From: Dromiciops gliroides
Taxonomy: Eukaryota > Chordata > Mammalia > Microbiotheria > Microbiotheriidae
Assembly: GCF_019393635.1 (NCBI RefSeq)
Contig: NC_057867.1
Span: 4,190,889 to 4,254,888 of the forward strand
Length of the DNA stretch: 64,000 nucleotides
Direction: 5' to 3'
Shown here one piece after another: positions 21,954-32,694 of this stretch (its first letter is position 1; each line of letters starts with the position of its first letter). The translations under genes and the position numbers were made by a program. The notes under the pieces are model-generated. The model was not told where the DNA came from, made no database searches, and saw only the letters and a list, made by a program, of their open reading frames with translations.

Positions 21954-22396
21954 AAGAAGGGAAAGATAATTAGCTAACTACTAGGAAAGTGTCTTGTTTT
22001 CCTGTTCTAGATGCATATCAGTTAATGGGATTACATTTTGCAAATGTTTGTGTATTGTTCTGTTGTCTAATGTGATTACATTTCATCCCCCAAAAGGTTT
22101 CTTTTTAAGAGAACATTGAGTAGTCCCGCTCTGAGATGTGTCTCATTACCCTTGACTGGGTCTCATTCGGGGCTGAGCCTTATCTTTTGGAACCACGTCT
22201 GTGAATGAAGTGACAGCTTAACTTCCACAGTATCTGCAGACTTGGCCTTGCAAATCTAAGAGGTGCTAACAGTGAAGTCATAGGGAGATGGCTGTTATCT
22301 TCTGCCTGTAAATTGTTTTGAATCCAAGGTACATGCTCCAGTGATGCTAAAAGGAGATCAAAGCCAACCTGAGAAACCCTTTTCTCTCCCAGTTTT
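21954..22396. other. AT-rich unique sequence
   Basis: No repeat recognised. Relatively CpG-poor, with octamer/C/EBP-like words ('attttgcaaatg' at ~22034). Could be non-coding regulatory DNA or plain unique sequence. Confidence 0.3.
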
Positions 22397-22408
22397 AAGA
22401 CTGTTAGG

Positions 22409-22555
22409 GGGGCAGCTAGGTGGCACAGTGGATAGAGCAGCGGCCCTGGAGTCAGGAGTACCTGAGTTCAAATCTGGCCTCAGACACTTAACACTTACTA
22501 GCTGTGTGACCCTGGGCAAGTCACTTAACCCCAATTGACTCTCTAAAAAAAAAAA
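22409..22555 (+). mobile_element. tRNA-derived SINE with perfect 12-bp TSD
   Basis: AAGACTGTTAGG at 22397-22408 and 22556-22567. The preceding TTTT fits an L1-type nick. Full length with a short A-tail. Confidence 0.96.
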
Positions 22556-22569
22556 AAGACTGTTAGGCA

Positions 22570-23344
22570 TCAACGAGGACCCATTTGAGATGAGAGAACA
22601 TGAAATTGTAGAGGTCCCTGTGAGCATTCTTCCAATAGATTTCAGCAGGAAAGTAGGAATGCGGAAGGTCATTGTGGAAGAGATACAATATTGAGGAGTA
22701 TATGGAGGGAGGAGTAGGGGGTACAGGCTGAAAGATGGAAGAGAGTGAAAATAACGTTGAACTGCTCAGCAGAGACATACAAGGAGCATGGGCCAATGTG
22801 TGTGCAGCCCCTGAGCCAGGCCCATGTTCATCCACACTGGGCTGCTATGGCATCAAGACTGGGAAATGAGAGAGGGGACTGAAGCCAGAGCAGGGGTGAT
22901 GAACTGGGGAGGTGGGGGTGGGGGTCTGGGGAAGAGATGCCTGGTAAAGATGAGGACTACAAGGGAGAGCAATGCCAGAGGAGGATGTGATGGATCAGTT
23001 ATGGGTGATGGGAAAAATCTAAGGATGCCTGACATGGCTTGAAGGTGCCAGTCATGGGAAATGAGGAGGTCTGAGGGGATCTCAACAGGTATACTGGAGT
23101 TATATGGGTGGGGCTTGTGGGGGGGGGAGGCTACCTGTAAGGAAAAGACAAATCTGGAGGGCTGACACAGGACAGCAGCCAGGAGCCAGACTGGCCAATC
23201 CAGAGAACCGGAGTCAACCTCAAGGGAGGAGGCAGAGATGGGTAGCAAGAGAGGAAGGGAGGAGAGCAGCAGGGCCATTGTTCTCAGGAGATAATTGTGC
23301 AAATAAAGACCCCAGTAAGGGCAGTGAAAGCAGAATGAGCCATG
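22570..23344. other. Purine-rich intergenic sequence, nothing recognised
   Basis: Contains G-rich runs at ~22903-22925 and ~23119-23128. No coding or repeat assignment. Confidence 0.4.
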
Positions 23345-23490
23345 AGCCTGAGAGTTCAAAGGTCTGGGTCTGGACCCCAGCCCTGTTGCTTTCTGCCCTG
23401 GGCGACCTTGGCTGGGTTTCCTCCCCCTCTGCTCCTCCTTGGTAGAAGTAGGAGGTCGGAGTACATTAATTCCAAGGTCCCTTGCAACTG
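23345..23490 (+). repeat. THER1/MIR element
   Basis: 'aaaggtctgggtctggaccc' ... 'gccctgggcgaccttggctg' ... 'ggtcggagtacattaattcc' ... 'ccttgcaact', a decayed sense copy reaching the 3' end. Confidence 0.6.
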
Positions 23491-23559
23491 TTTGGCATCA
23501 TTTGTTTGTTTCCTTTCCATGTGGGGCCGGCCTTGTATTGATAACCCAACCCTAAGGTT

Positions 23560-23944
23560 CACTGAGCATATGCCCCAGATGGCCCCCAGTTGGGGGCAAC
23601 TTGGGAATTACTTGGATTTTTGAAATTGCTCCTTTCTGTGCATTGGGTGAGCTCCTTGTTCCTCCTCTGGGAACTCAGCTGTCTGTCTCATAGTAAATTC
23701 CAGTCCTCAAAGCTTTTAATGAACAAGGTGGTCTCTGATTAGAACCCCACCAAGCAATCGTCTTTGCTAAATAGCAAATGGGAAAGCATTTTGATGAAAA
23801 TGGAGCTGCCTGCCAACCCTTTGCATAATTCTTACTTGTATAAGATCATTTAAATGGCAATTACAGAGCTGGAAGAGTAACCAATTCTTAGACTGACAAT
23901 TGAGCTATTAAGGAATGACAAAATGTGCATTTAGGGAGGAAAGA
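23560..23944. promoter_or_regulatory. Candidate conserved non-coding element (upstream)
   Basis: About 380 bp of AT-rich, repeat-free sequence among repeats. It is dense in homeodomain/POU-like words: TTTGCATAATTC at about 23820, TTTAAATGGCAATTA at about 23849, CAATTGAG at about 23898. Function is inferred only from composition and lack of repeats. It lies ~16 kb upstream of exon 1. Confidence 0.3.
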
Positions 23945-24310
23945 CACTGATAAGCTGAAGAGAGACCAGGCTAATGAAGAGCCTTGAAATCACACCACTC
24001 CAGCAATTGGGGCTGTGTAGCCTGCAGAAAAGAGGATTGGGGGAGGGATGGGCACGGTGGCTGCCATCAAGGATCTGAAGGGCTGTCACAGGGAATGGGG
24101 ATCGGCAGAACCAGAAGTAGCAAGGGAGGGGAAGTGGCAAAGAGACAGATTTAAGCCCCAGGTTAAGCCCCATCGCTAACAATGAGAACTATTCCCAAGT
24201 GGCAAGGACTGCCTTAGGTGGTGGTGAGCTCTACCCGTTCTTGGAGTGGGAGGTAAGAGATGTTGTTCAGGTATGGCCTCAGAGACTGCTCTTGGATGCC
24301 AAAGCTTATG
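23945..24310 (+). repeat. CR1/L3 LINE 3' end
   Basis: Reads 'gcctgcagaaaagaggattg', 'ctgaagggctgtcacaggga', 'aagtggcaaagagacagatt', 'gcaaggactgccttaggtgg', 'ggtgagctctacccg', the full series of the L3/CR1 3' end in sense. Confidence 0.8.
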
Positions 24311-24856
24311 AGCTCAGCCTGGGTAAGAGGTCCCTCCATCCACTGGGCTAGGGAAGGCTTCGATGAGGAGAGGGCATTTGAGTGGTGGCTCTGAGGATGG
24401 GTAAAGTGGCAAGAGGTGAAGATTGGGAGAGGTGAGGAACAGGACACTTCAGACACAAGAAAGCCTAGGAGAGTATGGGAGAGGACTGGACGAGTAGAGA
24501 AAGTGTTTATTCCCACTTGATGAATCTTTTTCCTTGTGCCTTCCCTTGCACCCAAAAAGACAGGCTGTTTCCATTTGAAGAGCATCAGCAAGGAGGTCAC
24601 GTCTCAGCTGAACTGGGATGAAAGGCACCGGAAAATCTGGGCTCTAGCAGTCATAAAGTGAGGCATGCTTCCCTCATCATAGTAGAGATGTGGGGGACGA
24701 TGGGTGCCACATGTGGCATATACTACCAGATATGGTTGTTGTGTTGGTAGGTTTGGCTTAACTGTTTTTCTTTGTAAAAGAAGACAGATCTATGGAATGG
24801 GCATATATTAAGAAATGTATGTGATGTAAAAAAAAGCATCATTTAAAAAACCATTT
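24311..24856. other. Intergenic, nothing recognised
   Basis: No feature assigned. Confidence 0.4.
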
Positions 24857-25012
24857 GGGGCAGCTAGGTGGCAAGGTAGATAAAGCACCAGCCCTGGATT
24901 CAGGAGGACCTGAGTTCAAATCTGGCCTCAGACACTTGACACTTACTAACTGTGTGACCCTGGGCAACTCACTTAACCCCAATCGCCTCACCAAAAAAAG
25001 GAAAAAAAAAAA
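24857..25012 (+). mobile_element. tRNA-derived SINE
   Basis: Sense copy with variant head 'ggtggcaaggtagataaagc' and tail AAAAAAAGGAAAAAAAAAAAA. Imperfect flanks AAAAAACCATTT and AAAAAACATTT support retrotransposition. Confidence 0.93.
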
Positions 25013-25059
25013 ACATTTAAAGGCAATTCAGTGAGTTCTCACGATATTCTATGAGTCCA

Positions 25060-26945
25060 TACATAAGTATGATGAAGTATGTGCTAGACCCGGTGTTGAG
25101 CTCTGGGCATACAAAGAAAAGCCCCAAACAGACTCTTTCCTTAAGAAATGTACATTCAAATGGGGGAGAAAACCTAAAGAAATCGCTCATCATACAGAGT
25201 GGGGTGGAAGGCCACTTTAAGGGAAGGGACGGCTCCAGGAGTTGGGGTGGGGGTGGGGGGCTGGGAATGGGGAATTTGAGCTGAGTCTTTTAGGAAGTCA
25301 GGGATCCTAAAAAATGGCTATAGAGAGGAAGTGCATTCCAGGCACAGGGGCCAGCCAGTGCAAAGATACGGTCAGGAGCTGGAGCAGCAAGGGGGCTTTG
25401 GGCTGGACTAGAGAATATGTGCAAGAAAACTGGAAAATAGGCATAGGCCTATTTTGAAGGTGTTTTAGTTAGAGGCCAGGGAGGGCGTATTCTGAGTGAG
25501 GAACAGCGTCAAATGCAGCAGATAGTTTGATTAGGCCTGAGAAAAGACCAAACCCATCATATTTGGCACGGAAGAGTGCTGAGGTTAGAAGCCGGGCCTT
25601 GGAGAGTTAAGAGACTGAGGGGAAAAGAACTGGGGCCAGTAACTAATGGCGGCTTTTTGGGGGAGTTTGCCAGGGGACCGGGGAGCCTGGGATGATCGCT
25701 TGGGAGGGGTGGCAGGGTCTAAGGAAGAACGGGACAGATTTGGGCATGTTTTGAGGCAGTCGGGAAGGAACCAGTTGAAAGGAAGAGTGAAAATTAGAGA
25801 GAAGGGATGATTGAAAGGATAATCTGCTGGAAAAGACTGGAGCCATTTCATTGTCAGACACGGGAGGGGGGGGCGGTGAGGAGAAGGGCAGAAGAGACCA
25901 AGCCCACAGCCGAGACAAGGCAAGAGGAGGTTTGCAAAAGATTTGGCGGGGGGTGAGAGAGGGAAGGAATTAGGAAGGAATCAAAGACCCGTGGTGGTTG
26001 GAGAGCCTGATCCTCCTGGTTGGGGGACTTCTCTGGTCTACTTCCGTGTCTGGTGAGTAGGAGCAAAGGAGGCTGAAGCTTGGATTATGGATATACTGGA
26101 GAGGAAGAGAAGAACGAAGAGGAAGAATGAAAAGGAGAACGAAGCCAGGCCAGGGGGAATGGCCTGAGGAAGGGAAGAGGTAGAGAGGATGGTGAAGACC
26201 GTGAGGACTGAGAGGAGGAGCAGGAGGGCCCAGGCACACAGAGATGGAGAATGAGGGCAGCTCTTGGGCTCACTTTCGAATTAGGGAAGCAGAACACTTG
26301 GGGGTGATGGGAGGTGGGGGCACGATCCTGCCTGTGGGTGACTGAGGTGGAGGCAAGGAGAGGATCATGGGGTTTAAGGAGGCTGAGGAACCAGAAAACC
26401 ATAGAACTGGCAGGAGTATCTATATGGATGGGAAAGTCTCCTTGCGCAAGAGCAGGAGTTGGGGAGGAGAGCAAGCTCGTGAGCCCGGGGCCCAAGCACC
26501 TGCAGGCCAGTCTGCTACAAACACCATCATTTGCACTGGGGAGAAAACTGGGACTGAATGGGCCCGAAGAAGGGAAGGCTTTCTGAGTGAGAGACAAGGC
26601 AGAGTCTGGAAGCTGTGATGGGACTATTCTGCCCCCAGAGCTGGTGGATGAGGAGGTGGGGGAGAAGGCAGCCAGTGCTAGAGAGCTGGCAGAGCAATGG
26701 CACGGGGCCCCACTTCTCTGTAAGGGCCAGCAGAAAGCTTAGGCTTGAATCACTTCCCCAGTCCAGGTGAGCGGTGATGATGGGGCCTGTGTTGGGGCAG
26801 GGGGCTGTGTGAACCGAGAGAAGGAGCTGGAAAGGGGAAAATGCTAAGATGTGGCAATAGATTGGTTATGTGGGGGACTTCGAGTGAGGAGTGGGGGTGG
26901 CCCTGGAGTTGTCAGCCATCAGGGAGGTGCCTTCAAGAGGAAGAG
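25060..26945 (-). mobile_element. L2 LINE body, antisense (copy A)
   Basis: Left end is the inverted 3' terminal type ('gctctgggcatacaaagaaa'). It continues through the inverted RT region ('tcaaatgcagcagatagttt', 'atgttttgaggcagtcggga', 'aatctgctggaaaagactgg'). On the minus strand the decayed phrase FLPDCLKTCPNLSRSSLDP resembles the L2 RT segment 'P..LKHA.V.PLLKKPSLDP'. The right half (26000-26945) is assigned by continuity and is less certain. Many stops; dead. Confidence 0.65.
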
Positions 26946-26949
26946 GGCA

Positions 26950-27115
26950 GGACTGCACGTGTATAACTTATATTGAACGGCTTGAGTTCTTAAAGGGGGG
27001 TGGAGAGGGAGGGAGGAAGAGAATTTGGAACACAAAGTTTTTAAAATCAATGTGAAAATTTGTTTTTACATGTAATTTGGGGAAAATTCTAAATAAATAA
27101 AAATAACTTAAGAGA
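26950..27115 (+). mobile_element. L1 3' UTR end, sense
   Basis: 'gtgtataacttatattgaac' ... 'tttggaacacaaagttttta' ... 'tttacatgtaatttggggaa' ... 'aaataaataaaaataac'. The short 5'-truncated L1 sits between the two L2 bodies. Confidence 0.75.
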
Positions 27116-27546
27116 AAGGGCAAAAAAAGAGGCGAGGGCAGGGTTGGGAGGGGGGTACAGCAAGGGCTGTTTTGGACAGGTTGCCATTGCACATCCAGCA
27201 GTTGGTGATGCGGGACCAGAAGTCAAGAGAAAGGCTGGGGTGGGCCATTCCAGCTCTGCCAGTCGTTTGATAAGTAAAGCCGGGGGAGTGGAGGAGGTCT
27301 TCAAGTGAGGTAGCATAGAGAGGAAAGAGAAGAGGGCCCAGGACAGTCTTGAGGGCCGCTTTTACTTGGCTGACACAGCCTGTGAGAAGACTCAGCAAAG
27401 GAGTCTGAGGAGTGGCCAGACAGGAGACAGCAGTGCCATGAAAACTTGGAGAAGAGGCTTATGGACAGTGGCAAAAGCTGCAGAGAGGTCAAGGAGGATA
27501 AGAAGTGAAAGGAGTAGGTTGGCCCTTAAGATATTATTAGTAAGTC

Positions 27547-27790
27547 TGGGGCAGCTAGGTGGGCTAGCCGGGCCTGGACTCAGGAAGACTCATCTTCCTG
27601 AGTTCCAATCTGGCCTCAGGTGTGTCCTAGCTGTGTGATACTGGACAAGTCACTTCACCCTGTTTGCCTCAGTTTCCTCATCTGTCAAATGAGCTGGAGA
27701 AGGAAATGGCCAAGCACTCCAGGATCTTTGCCTGCCAAGAAAACCCCAAATAGGGTCATAACTGAAAAAGGACTGAACAGCAACAGTAAC
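27547..27790 (+). mobile_element. RTE/BovB-tailed SINE (MAR1-like), sense
   Basis: Head GGGGCAGCTAGGTGG, then a CORE-type body ('gcctcagtttcctcatctgt'), then the RTE-like tail 'gaaggaaatggccaagcact' ... 'ccaagaaaaccccaaatag'. No A-tail; flanked by a short 'agtaa' repeat. Inserted in L2 copy B. Confidence 0.85.
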
Positions 27791-27863
27791 TTTTGAGAGA
27801 ACAGGATCAGTTGAGTAAGGAAATCAGAAGCCAGATTGCAGAGGGTTAAGAAGAAAGGAAGAA

Positions 27864-28019
27864 GGGGCAGCTAGGTGGCGCAGTGGATAGAGCACTGGCC
27901 CTGGATTCAGGAGGACCTGAGTTCAAATCTGGTCTCAGACACTTGACACTTACTAGCTGTGTGACCCTGGGCAAGTCACTGAACCCCAACTGCCTCACCA
28001 AAAAAAAAAAAAAAAAAAG
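27864..28019 (+). mobile_element. tRNA-derived SINE inside L2 copy B
   Basis: Full length with a pure A18 tail. AAGAAGAAAGGAAG lies directly upstream (about 27848-27861) and again after the tail (about 28027-28040), a 14-bp duplication. Confidence 0.93.
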
Positions 28020-28934
28020 AGGACAAAGAAGAAAGGAAGGAGATGGGAGGTGAAGATACCAACTGCAATGGCCTTCTCAAGGAGTTCAGTTAAGGGAGGG
28101 AAGCTCTATGGTAGCATGGGGAGGGGTTTTTGAGCATGGGGGAGGCTTGGGCATGTTTGTAAGCAGCAGGGAAGTAGCCCTGGCTGAAGATGTGAGAGAG
28201 TTGGGACAATGGTGGTGATGGTGGTGGTGGGGATCTGCTGGAGAAGGTGTGGGGGGAGATGGGATCACTTGTACATGGAGAGGGGTTGGCCTTGGCATGG
28301 AGAAGGGCCACTTGTTCACATGACATAGGAGTGAAGTTAGAAATAGTGGGAAAGGAGAGGAGGAGAGGGGGCAAAGAGGGAGCTCTCCAGAAATGGTGTC
28401 AATAAGGGCCTCAGCTGAGCAGGTGCGGGGCTTGAGGAGAGAAGAAAAGGTTGGGATCATACGTCCATTAGGGCTTGCTATAGTGAGGGCGTAGCTGAAA
28501 TTAGAGAAGACATGTGTGGTGGTGTAGTCAACACAGTTTCATGATTTCTTCCAGCTTCATTCAGTAATAGCATTGAATATGGTGTGTGGTGGGCTGGGGC
28601 TTGGCGATCTGTCAGAGGGGAGAGGGTGTCAAGAGGAGAGGATCTTTCCCTACTGGGTTTGTTTATGCCTACTGTTTCCTGGCACATAGTAGGCTCTTAA
28701 TTAATGTTTGTTGACTGGATAGCATGAATGACACATGCATGTGTGTGTGTGAAGGCCTAGCCTCTCCATAGCTCAATGGGCTCCAGTCTAGGTGGATTGT
28801 GTACTCTCTTTCTCCTCCCTTCCACCTCATGCACTCTCCCTCGCCATCTCCTCCAGGAAGCCTTCCCCTCTCTTATTAGTATCCTCCCTCCCTCTTGAAA
28901 GGAATTTCTATTGCATTGTTTACAGTTTGTATTC

Positions 28935-29075
28935 CCCTACTTGTGTAAATGTTGTAGCTCCCTTCAGTAAATGGAAGGTCATTGAAGGCAGGGCCTTTGG
29001 TTTTTGTTTCTGGTTCTTGTTTTCCCAATGCCTAGTGCAGGGTCTGGCACACAGTAGGTGCTTAATAAATATTAG
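28935..29075 (+). repeat. L2 LINE 3' end, sense
   Basis: 'tgaaggcagggcctttggtt' ... 'caatgcctagtgcagggtct' ... 'ggtgcttaataaatatt' is the sense L2 terminus. Confidence 0.75.
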
Positions 29076-29109
29076 GATGCTAATGAATTGTACCATCCCC
29101 TCCAGCTCC

Positions 29110-29215
29110 AACCAACCAATCAGATCCATTAATAAGCATTTGCTAAGTGCTTAATGCATGCTAGGTCTCTTGCTGGTTGGTGCTGGGGGTACAAAGACAA
29201 GCTGAAAGCATAGGG
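29110..29215 (-). repeat. L2 LINE 3' end, antisense
   Basis: 'aataagcatttgctaagtgc' ... 'gtgctgggggtacaaagaca'. It lies opposite to the preceding L2 end, so the two form a small inverted pair. Confidence 0.65.
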
Positions 29216-29284
29216 CCAAGATGCTTGGCCTTTTCCCAAGTGACCCATTTCTCTCACAGGCTCTGGCATTGCCTGGTCTTCTCT

Positions 29285-29925
29285 CGATCCACTTTCTTTT
29301 TTTCTTTTTTAAATTATAAAAGTATTTTATTATTTTCCAGTTACATGTGGAGATAGTTTTCAACATTTTTTAAATAAGATTTCTAATTTCAAATTTTTCT
29401 CCCTCCCTCCCCTCCCTCCCCACTCCCTAAGACAGCAAGTAATCTGATACAGGTTATATATGTACAATCACATTAAACATATTTCTGCATTAGTCATGTT
29501 ATAAGAGAAGAAATCAGAGCAAAAAGGGAAAACCTCAAAAAAGAAAAACAACAGTACCAAAAACAAAAGAAATAGTATGGCTCAATCTGCATCCATATTC
29601 CACAGTTCTTTTTTTTCTGGATCTGGAGAGCCTTTTCCATCATGAGTCCTTTGGAACTATCTTATACCATTGTATTGCTGAGAAGAATCAAATCTATTAC
29701 AGTTGATCAACACACAATGTTGATGATACTGTGTACAACGTTCTCCTGGTTCTGCTCATCTCACTCATCATCAGTTCATGTAAGTCCTTCCAGGTTTCTC
29801 TGAAATCCACCTGCTCATTATTTCTTACAGCACAATAGAATTCCATTACATTCATATACCACAATTTCTTCAGCCATTCCCCAATTGATGGGCAGCCCTT
29901 CAATTTCCAATTCCTTGCCTTGATC
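29285..29925 (-). mobile_element. L1 3' part (ORF2 end plus 3' UTR), antisense
   Basis: T/A-rich 3' end at the left, then 'cctccctccccactccctaa', 'ccattgtattgctgagaaga', 'ttcttacagcacaatagaat' and 'cagccattccccaattgatg', the exact inverse order of the sense L1 at 15180-15910. Low divergence from it. Confidence 0.88.
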
Positions 29926-30060
29926 TACTTTCTACCTGTGTGATCTTGGATGAGTCCCTTCCCCTCTGTGGGTCTCATCAATTTCTTCCTCTATAAAATG
30001 AGGTCAACCAGATAAGCTATAAGGTTCCTTCTAGCTCTAAATGCAACTAGAATCCCATCA
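29926..30060 (+). repeat. THER1/MIR element
   Basis: 'tacctgtgtgatcttggatg', 'ttcttcctctataaaatgag', 'gcaaggttccttctagctct'-type 3' end in sense; the L1 inserted into its head. Confidence 0.7.
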
Positions 30061-30309
30061 TCCTCATTCCATGTGTCCAACCTATTCTCTAGCCCTCACA
30101 TTGCTCCCTTCCAAATACTTCTAGGCTCTGTCTTTTCCTTTCCATTGCCAGCACTGAACCCTAGTCACCTTTTCTTGGATTTCTGTGGGGTCTCTGAGCC
30201 CCTCCCTTCCTGCTCACCAGATGATGCCAGCACCACTGTAATCACTTTTCAGGACCCCAGTGTGTCAGCCCCTGGCCCAGAATCCTCTATCCCTTGAGTC
30301 CCACCCTAT

Positions 30310-30805
30310 TGTTAAAGCTAAAATTCTAGCTAGACTGTCTAAAATCTAATGAGTGGTCACCAATAAATTATAAGCTTTAGCAAGAGTTAAGACTTTTAAG
30401 CATTTATTAAGGAGAATAAGAATTTGGTAAAGAGAGAGAGAAAGGCCTAGATTCCTATCTATTAAAGAGAGAGCGCATTTCTAGCTCCCTTCTCCACCAG
30501 CATCCTCAGGGAAAAAAGCGTGAGTCAGAGCGCCAGGCTCCCCCTTCTCCCTCCCACAAGCAAATGTCACTTCCTGACGCCAAAGAAAAGACGCATGGTC
30601 TTACCTTCAGAGATCTTCACCTCATGGCGGAGCTTTTCTACAGTAAGTCTCCAGCAGGTGGCATCATTCCAATCGTTACACTACCTAGCCCAGCTGATTT
30701 TTTATACCTTTCCCCCTTTGTCTTGCTGACTCTAGGACAGATGAGTCTCCTTGGGATATCTCTTTACCTGGCATCCTAATTCTTGCTTCAACCAATCAGA
30801 GAATC
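30310..30805 (-). mobile_element. Probable solo LTR of an endogenous retrovirus, antisense
   Basis: Left edge TGTTAAAGC gives a minus-strand end ...TTTAACA; right edge gives a minus-strand start TGTTGATTCTC. On the minus strand a TATA-like GGTATAAAAAATC (near 30705) precedes a polyadenylation-type AATAAATGC (near 30400), the U3-R-U5 order. No internal viral genes nearby. No clear target duplication, and the family is not named. Confidence 0.55.
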
Positions 30806-30984
30806 AACAGATATTTATTTGTTTTTGTTTGTTTGTTTATTCATACATTCATTTGTTTATTTATCTGTTTGGTTTTTTTGCTTGTTCATTAATTAATGTA
30901 TTTGTTTATCTATTTGCTTGCTTGTTCATTCATTCATTTATCTATTTATTTGTTTGTTCATTTATTTATTTATTTGCTTTGTTT
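30806..30984. repeat. TTTG/TTTA tetranucleotide tract
   Basis: Imperfect (TTTG)n, (TTTA)n and (ATTC)n over ~180 bp. The Phe/Tyr-rich 'membrane-like' open frame across it is an artefact. Confidence 0.85.
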
Positions 30985-31685
30985 TTATTTTATTTTCCCC
31001 AATTACATGTAAAGATAGTTTTCGACATTCATTTTTTATAAAGAGTTTAATTTTATTAAATCCTTTATGATTACTCTTTCATGTTTGCCTTTTTATGTTT
31101 CTCTTGAGTCTTGTGTTTGAATGTCAAATTTTTTTCTCAGCTCTGGTCTTTTCATCAGGAAGACTTGAAAGTCCTTTATTTCAATAAATATTCATTTTTC
31201 CACTCCAAGGATTATACTTAGTTTTGCTGAGTACGTTATTCTTTTGGGGAGGGGAGGGGCAATGAGGCAATGAGGGTTAAGTGACTTGCCCAGGGTCACA
31301 CAGCTAGTAAGTGTCAAGTGTCTGAAGTCGGATTTGAACTCAAGTTCTCCTGAGTCCAGGACTGGTGCTTTATCCACTGCACTACCTAGCTTCCCCCCAG
31401 CATTCATTTTTGTAAGATTTTGAGTTCCACATTTTTCTCTCCCCTCCCCAAGATGACTAGCAATCTGCTATAGGCTATAGCGTACAATCCTGTTGAACAT
31501 ATCCCTACATTAGTCATATTGTGAGAGAAGAATCAGAACAAAAGGGGAAACCTCAAGAAAGAAAAAAAAAACACCAAAAAACAACAGCAAAAGTGAAAGT
31601 AATCTGCTTCAATCTGCATTTGGATTCCATAGTTCTTTCTCTGAAATTGGAGAACATTTTCCATCAGGAGTCCTTTGGCATTGTC
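30985..31685 (-). mobile_element. L1 3' UTR, antisense, split by a SINE
   Basis: Left piece (to ~31245) contains 'ccccaattacatgtaaagat' and 'agttttcgacattcattttt'. Right piece (from ~31396) resumes with 'gattttgagttccacatttt' and runs to 'ggcattgtcttgga'. The SINE at 31246-31395 interrupts. The middle of the left piece (31045-31200) is less clearly L1. Confidence 0.7.
31246..31395 (-). mobile_element. tRNA-derived SINE within L1, antisense
   Basis: 'gcaatgagggttaagtgact' ... 'gaagtcggatttgaactcaa' ... 'cactacctagcttccccc'. More diverged than the SINEs with perfect duplications. Confidence 0.88.
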
Positions 31686-31835
31686 TTGGATTCAACAGAT
31701 ATTTATTGAATTGTGCTGGGGATAGGGGACCATCTATGGTCCCAGTCCTCAAGGGGTTCCCAAATCAACTGAGAAAGCAAGACAGAAACACTCCCAAACA
31801 GACAGGAAACAATTAAATAATGTCCCAAGAGGGAG
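31686..31835 (-). repeat. L2 LINE 3' end, antisense
   Basis: 'caacagatatttattgaatt' ... 'gtcctcaaggggttcccaaa' ... 'gacaggaaacaattaaataa', the inverted L2 end. Confidence 0.65.
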
Positions 31836-31879
31836 AGAGAAAGAGGCAGTGTGTACCTGATTGACCCAAGAAGGGGAAA

Positions 31880-32000
31880 AAGAGAGTTCAGAGACCTGGG
31901 TTCAAATCTGGGCTCCGCCACATTCTAGCTATGGACCTGACCATGATATTTCACTTCCTTTGACTCCTGCTTCTGCTCCCCTAAAATGGAAATAATAATA
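31880..32000 (+). repeat. MIR/THER1 element
   Basis: 'agacctgggttcaaatctgg' then 'ctagctatggacctgaccat' then 'ctaaaatggaaataataat', sense and decayed. Confidence 0.65.
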
Positions 32001-32029
32001 CTCACCCTCCCTACCACACATGGCTGCTA

Positions 32030-32140
32030 TGGATGTGTCTATGTCTTCGTCTGCATCTGTGTCTGCACCTGCATCTTTGTCTGCATCTGTGTTTGTATCC
32101 GTGTCTGTGTCTGTGTCTATATCTGTCTCTGTCTCTATAG
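32030..32140. repeat. (TCTGTG)n/(GTCTGCATCTGT)n minisatellite
   Basis: A 12-nt unit GTCTGCATCTGT degrades rightwards into 6-nt GTGTCT units. Pyrimidine/GT-rich; the Cys/Val repeat peptide across it is spurious. Confidence 0.85.
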
Positions 32141-32159
32141 CTACCTAGGAACCATCTAT

Positions 32160-32420
32160 ATAGAGATGATAACTGAAGCCAGAGGAGTTGATGAGATCAC
32201 TAGCTGAGGCAGTATAGAGGGAGAAGAGTTGAGGGGCCTAGGGCAAAGTCTGAGACGGCTTGGATGAAGAGACAGCAAAGGAGACTGAGGATAATGTTAG
32301 GTAGGAAGAAAGCACAAAAGCCCAGAGAAGCCACAGTATCCATCAGGAGGGGACAGTCGGCAGTTAACAAAGGCTATAGGGAGGTCTAAAAGGCTATCCG
32401 AAGATCACAGGGTTAGAGCT
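32160..32420 (-). repeat. Possible L2 RT-region fragment, antisense
   Basis: Phrases such as 'gtatagagggagaagagttg' and 'acaaaggctatagggaggtc' parallel the L2 bodies at 25-28.7 kb (compare 27310-27490). Assignment is tentative. Confidence 0.4.
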
Positions 32421-32524
32421 AGAAAGAATCTTAGAAAGGAAGCAGGAAAATGAGTGATGAGAATAAGCACTGACAAATGCTAGTCTCTAATAATAATATC
32501 CAGTAATATCTAGTATCTTCTTGC

Positions 32525-32665
32525 TTTTGTTCTTTAACTATCCTCATTTTACAACTGGGAAAACTGAGTCAGACAGAGGTGTAGTCACTTGTCCAGGGTC
32601 ACCCAGCTAGTAAGTGTCAGAGGCTAAATTTGAACTCAGTGCTTCCTGCCTGACTCTGGCTGAGT
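32525..32665 (-). repeat. MIR-type element, antisense
   Basis: 'cctcattttacaactgggaa', 'cagggtcacccagctagtaa', 'gtcagaggctaaatttgaac' in inverted order. Confidence 0.7.
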
Positions 32666-32694
32666 GCTCTCCCTGCTGCTCAGTAAAGCCCTCT

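Larger units (their letters stand above)
27120..28720 (-). mobile_element. L2 LINE body, antisense (copy B), split by two SINEs
   Basis: The same inverted RT landmarks as copy A recur: 'gcagagaggtcaaggaggat' at ~27480, 'gggcatgtttgtaagcagca' at ~28150, 'gatctgctggagaaggtg' at ~28231. A minus-strand phrase SARATSLLLTNMPKPPPCSK resembles L2 RT 'LP.SFKHA.V.PLLKK'. Interrupted by a MAR1-like SINE and a tRNA-derived SINE. Its end near 28690 reads as a sense-like L2 scrap. Confidence 0.65.

Noticed and set aside
30751..31041. Frame resembling a multi-pass membrane protein (Phe/Tyr/Leu-rich)
   Set aside because: Encoded by TTTG/TTTA tetranucleotide repeats and an L1 tail.
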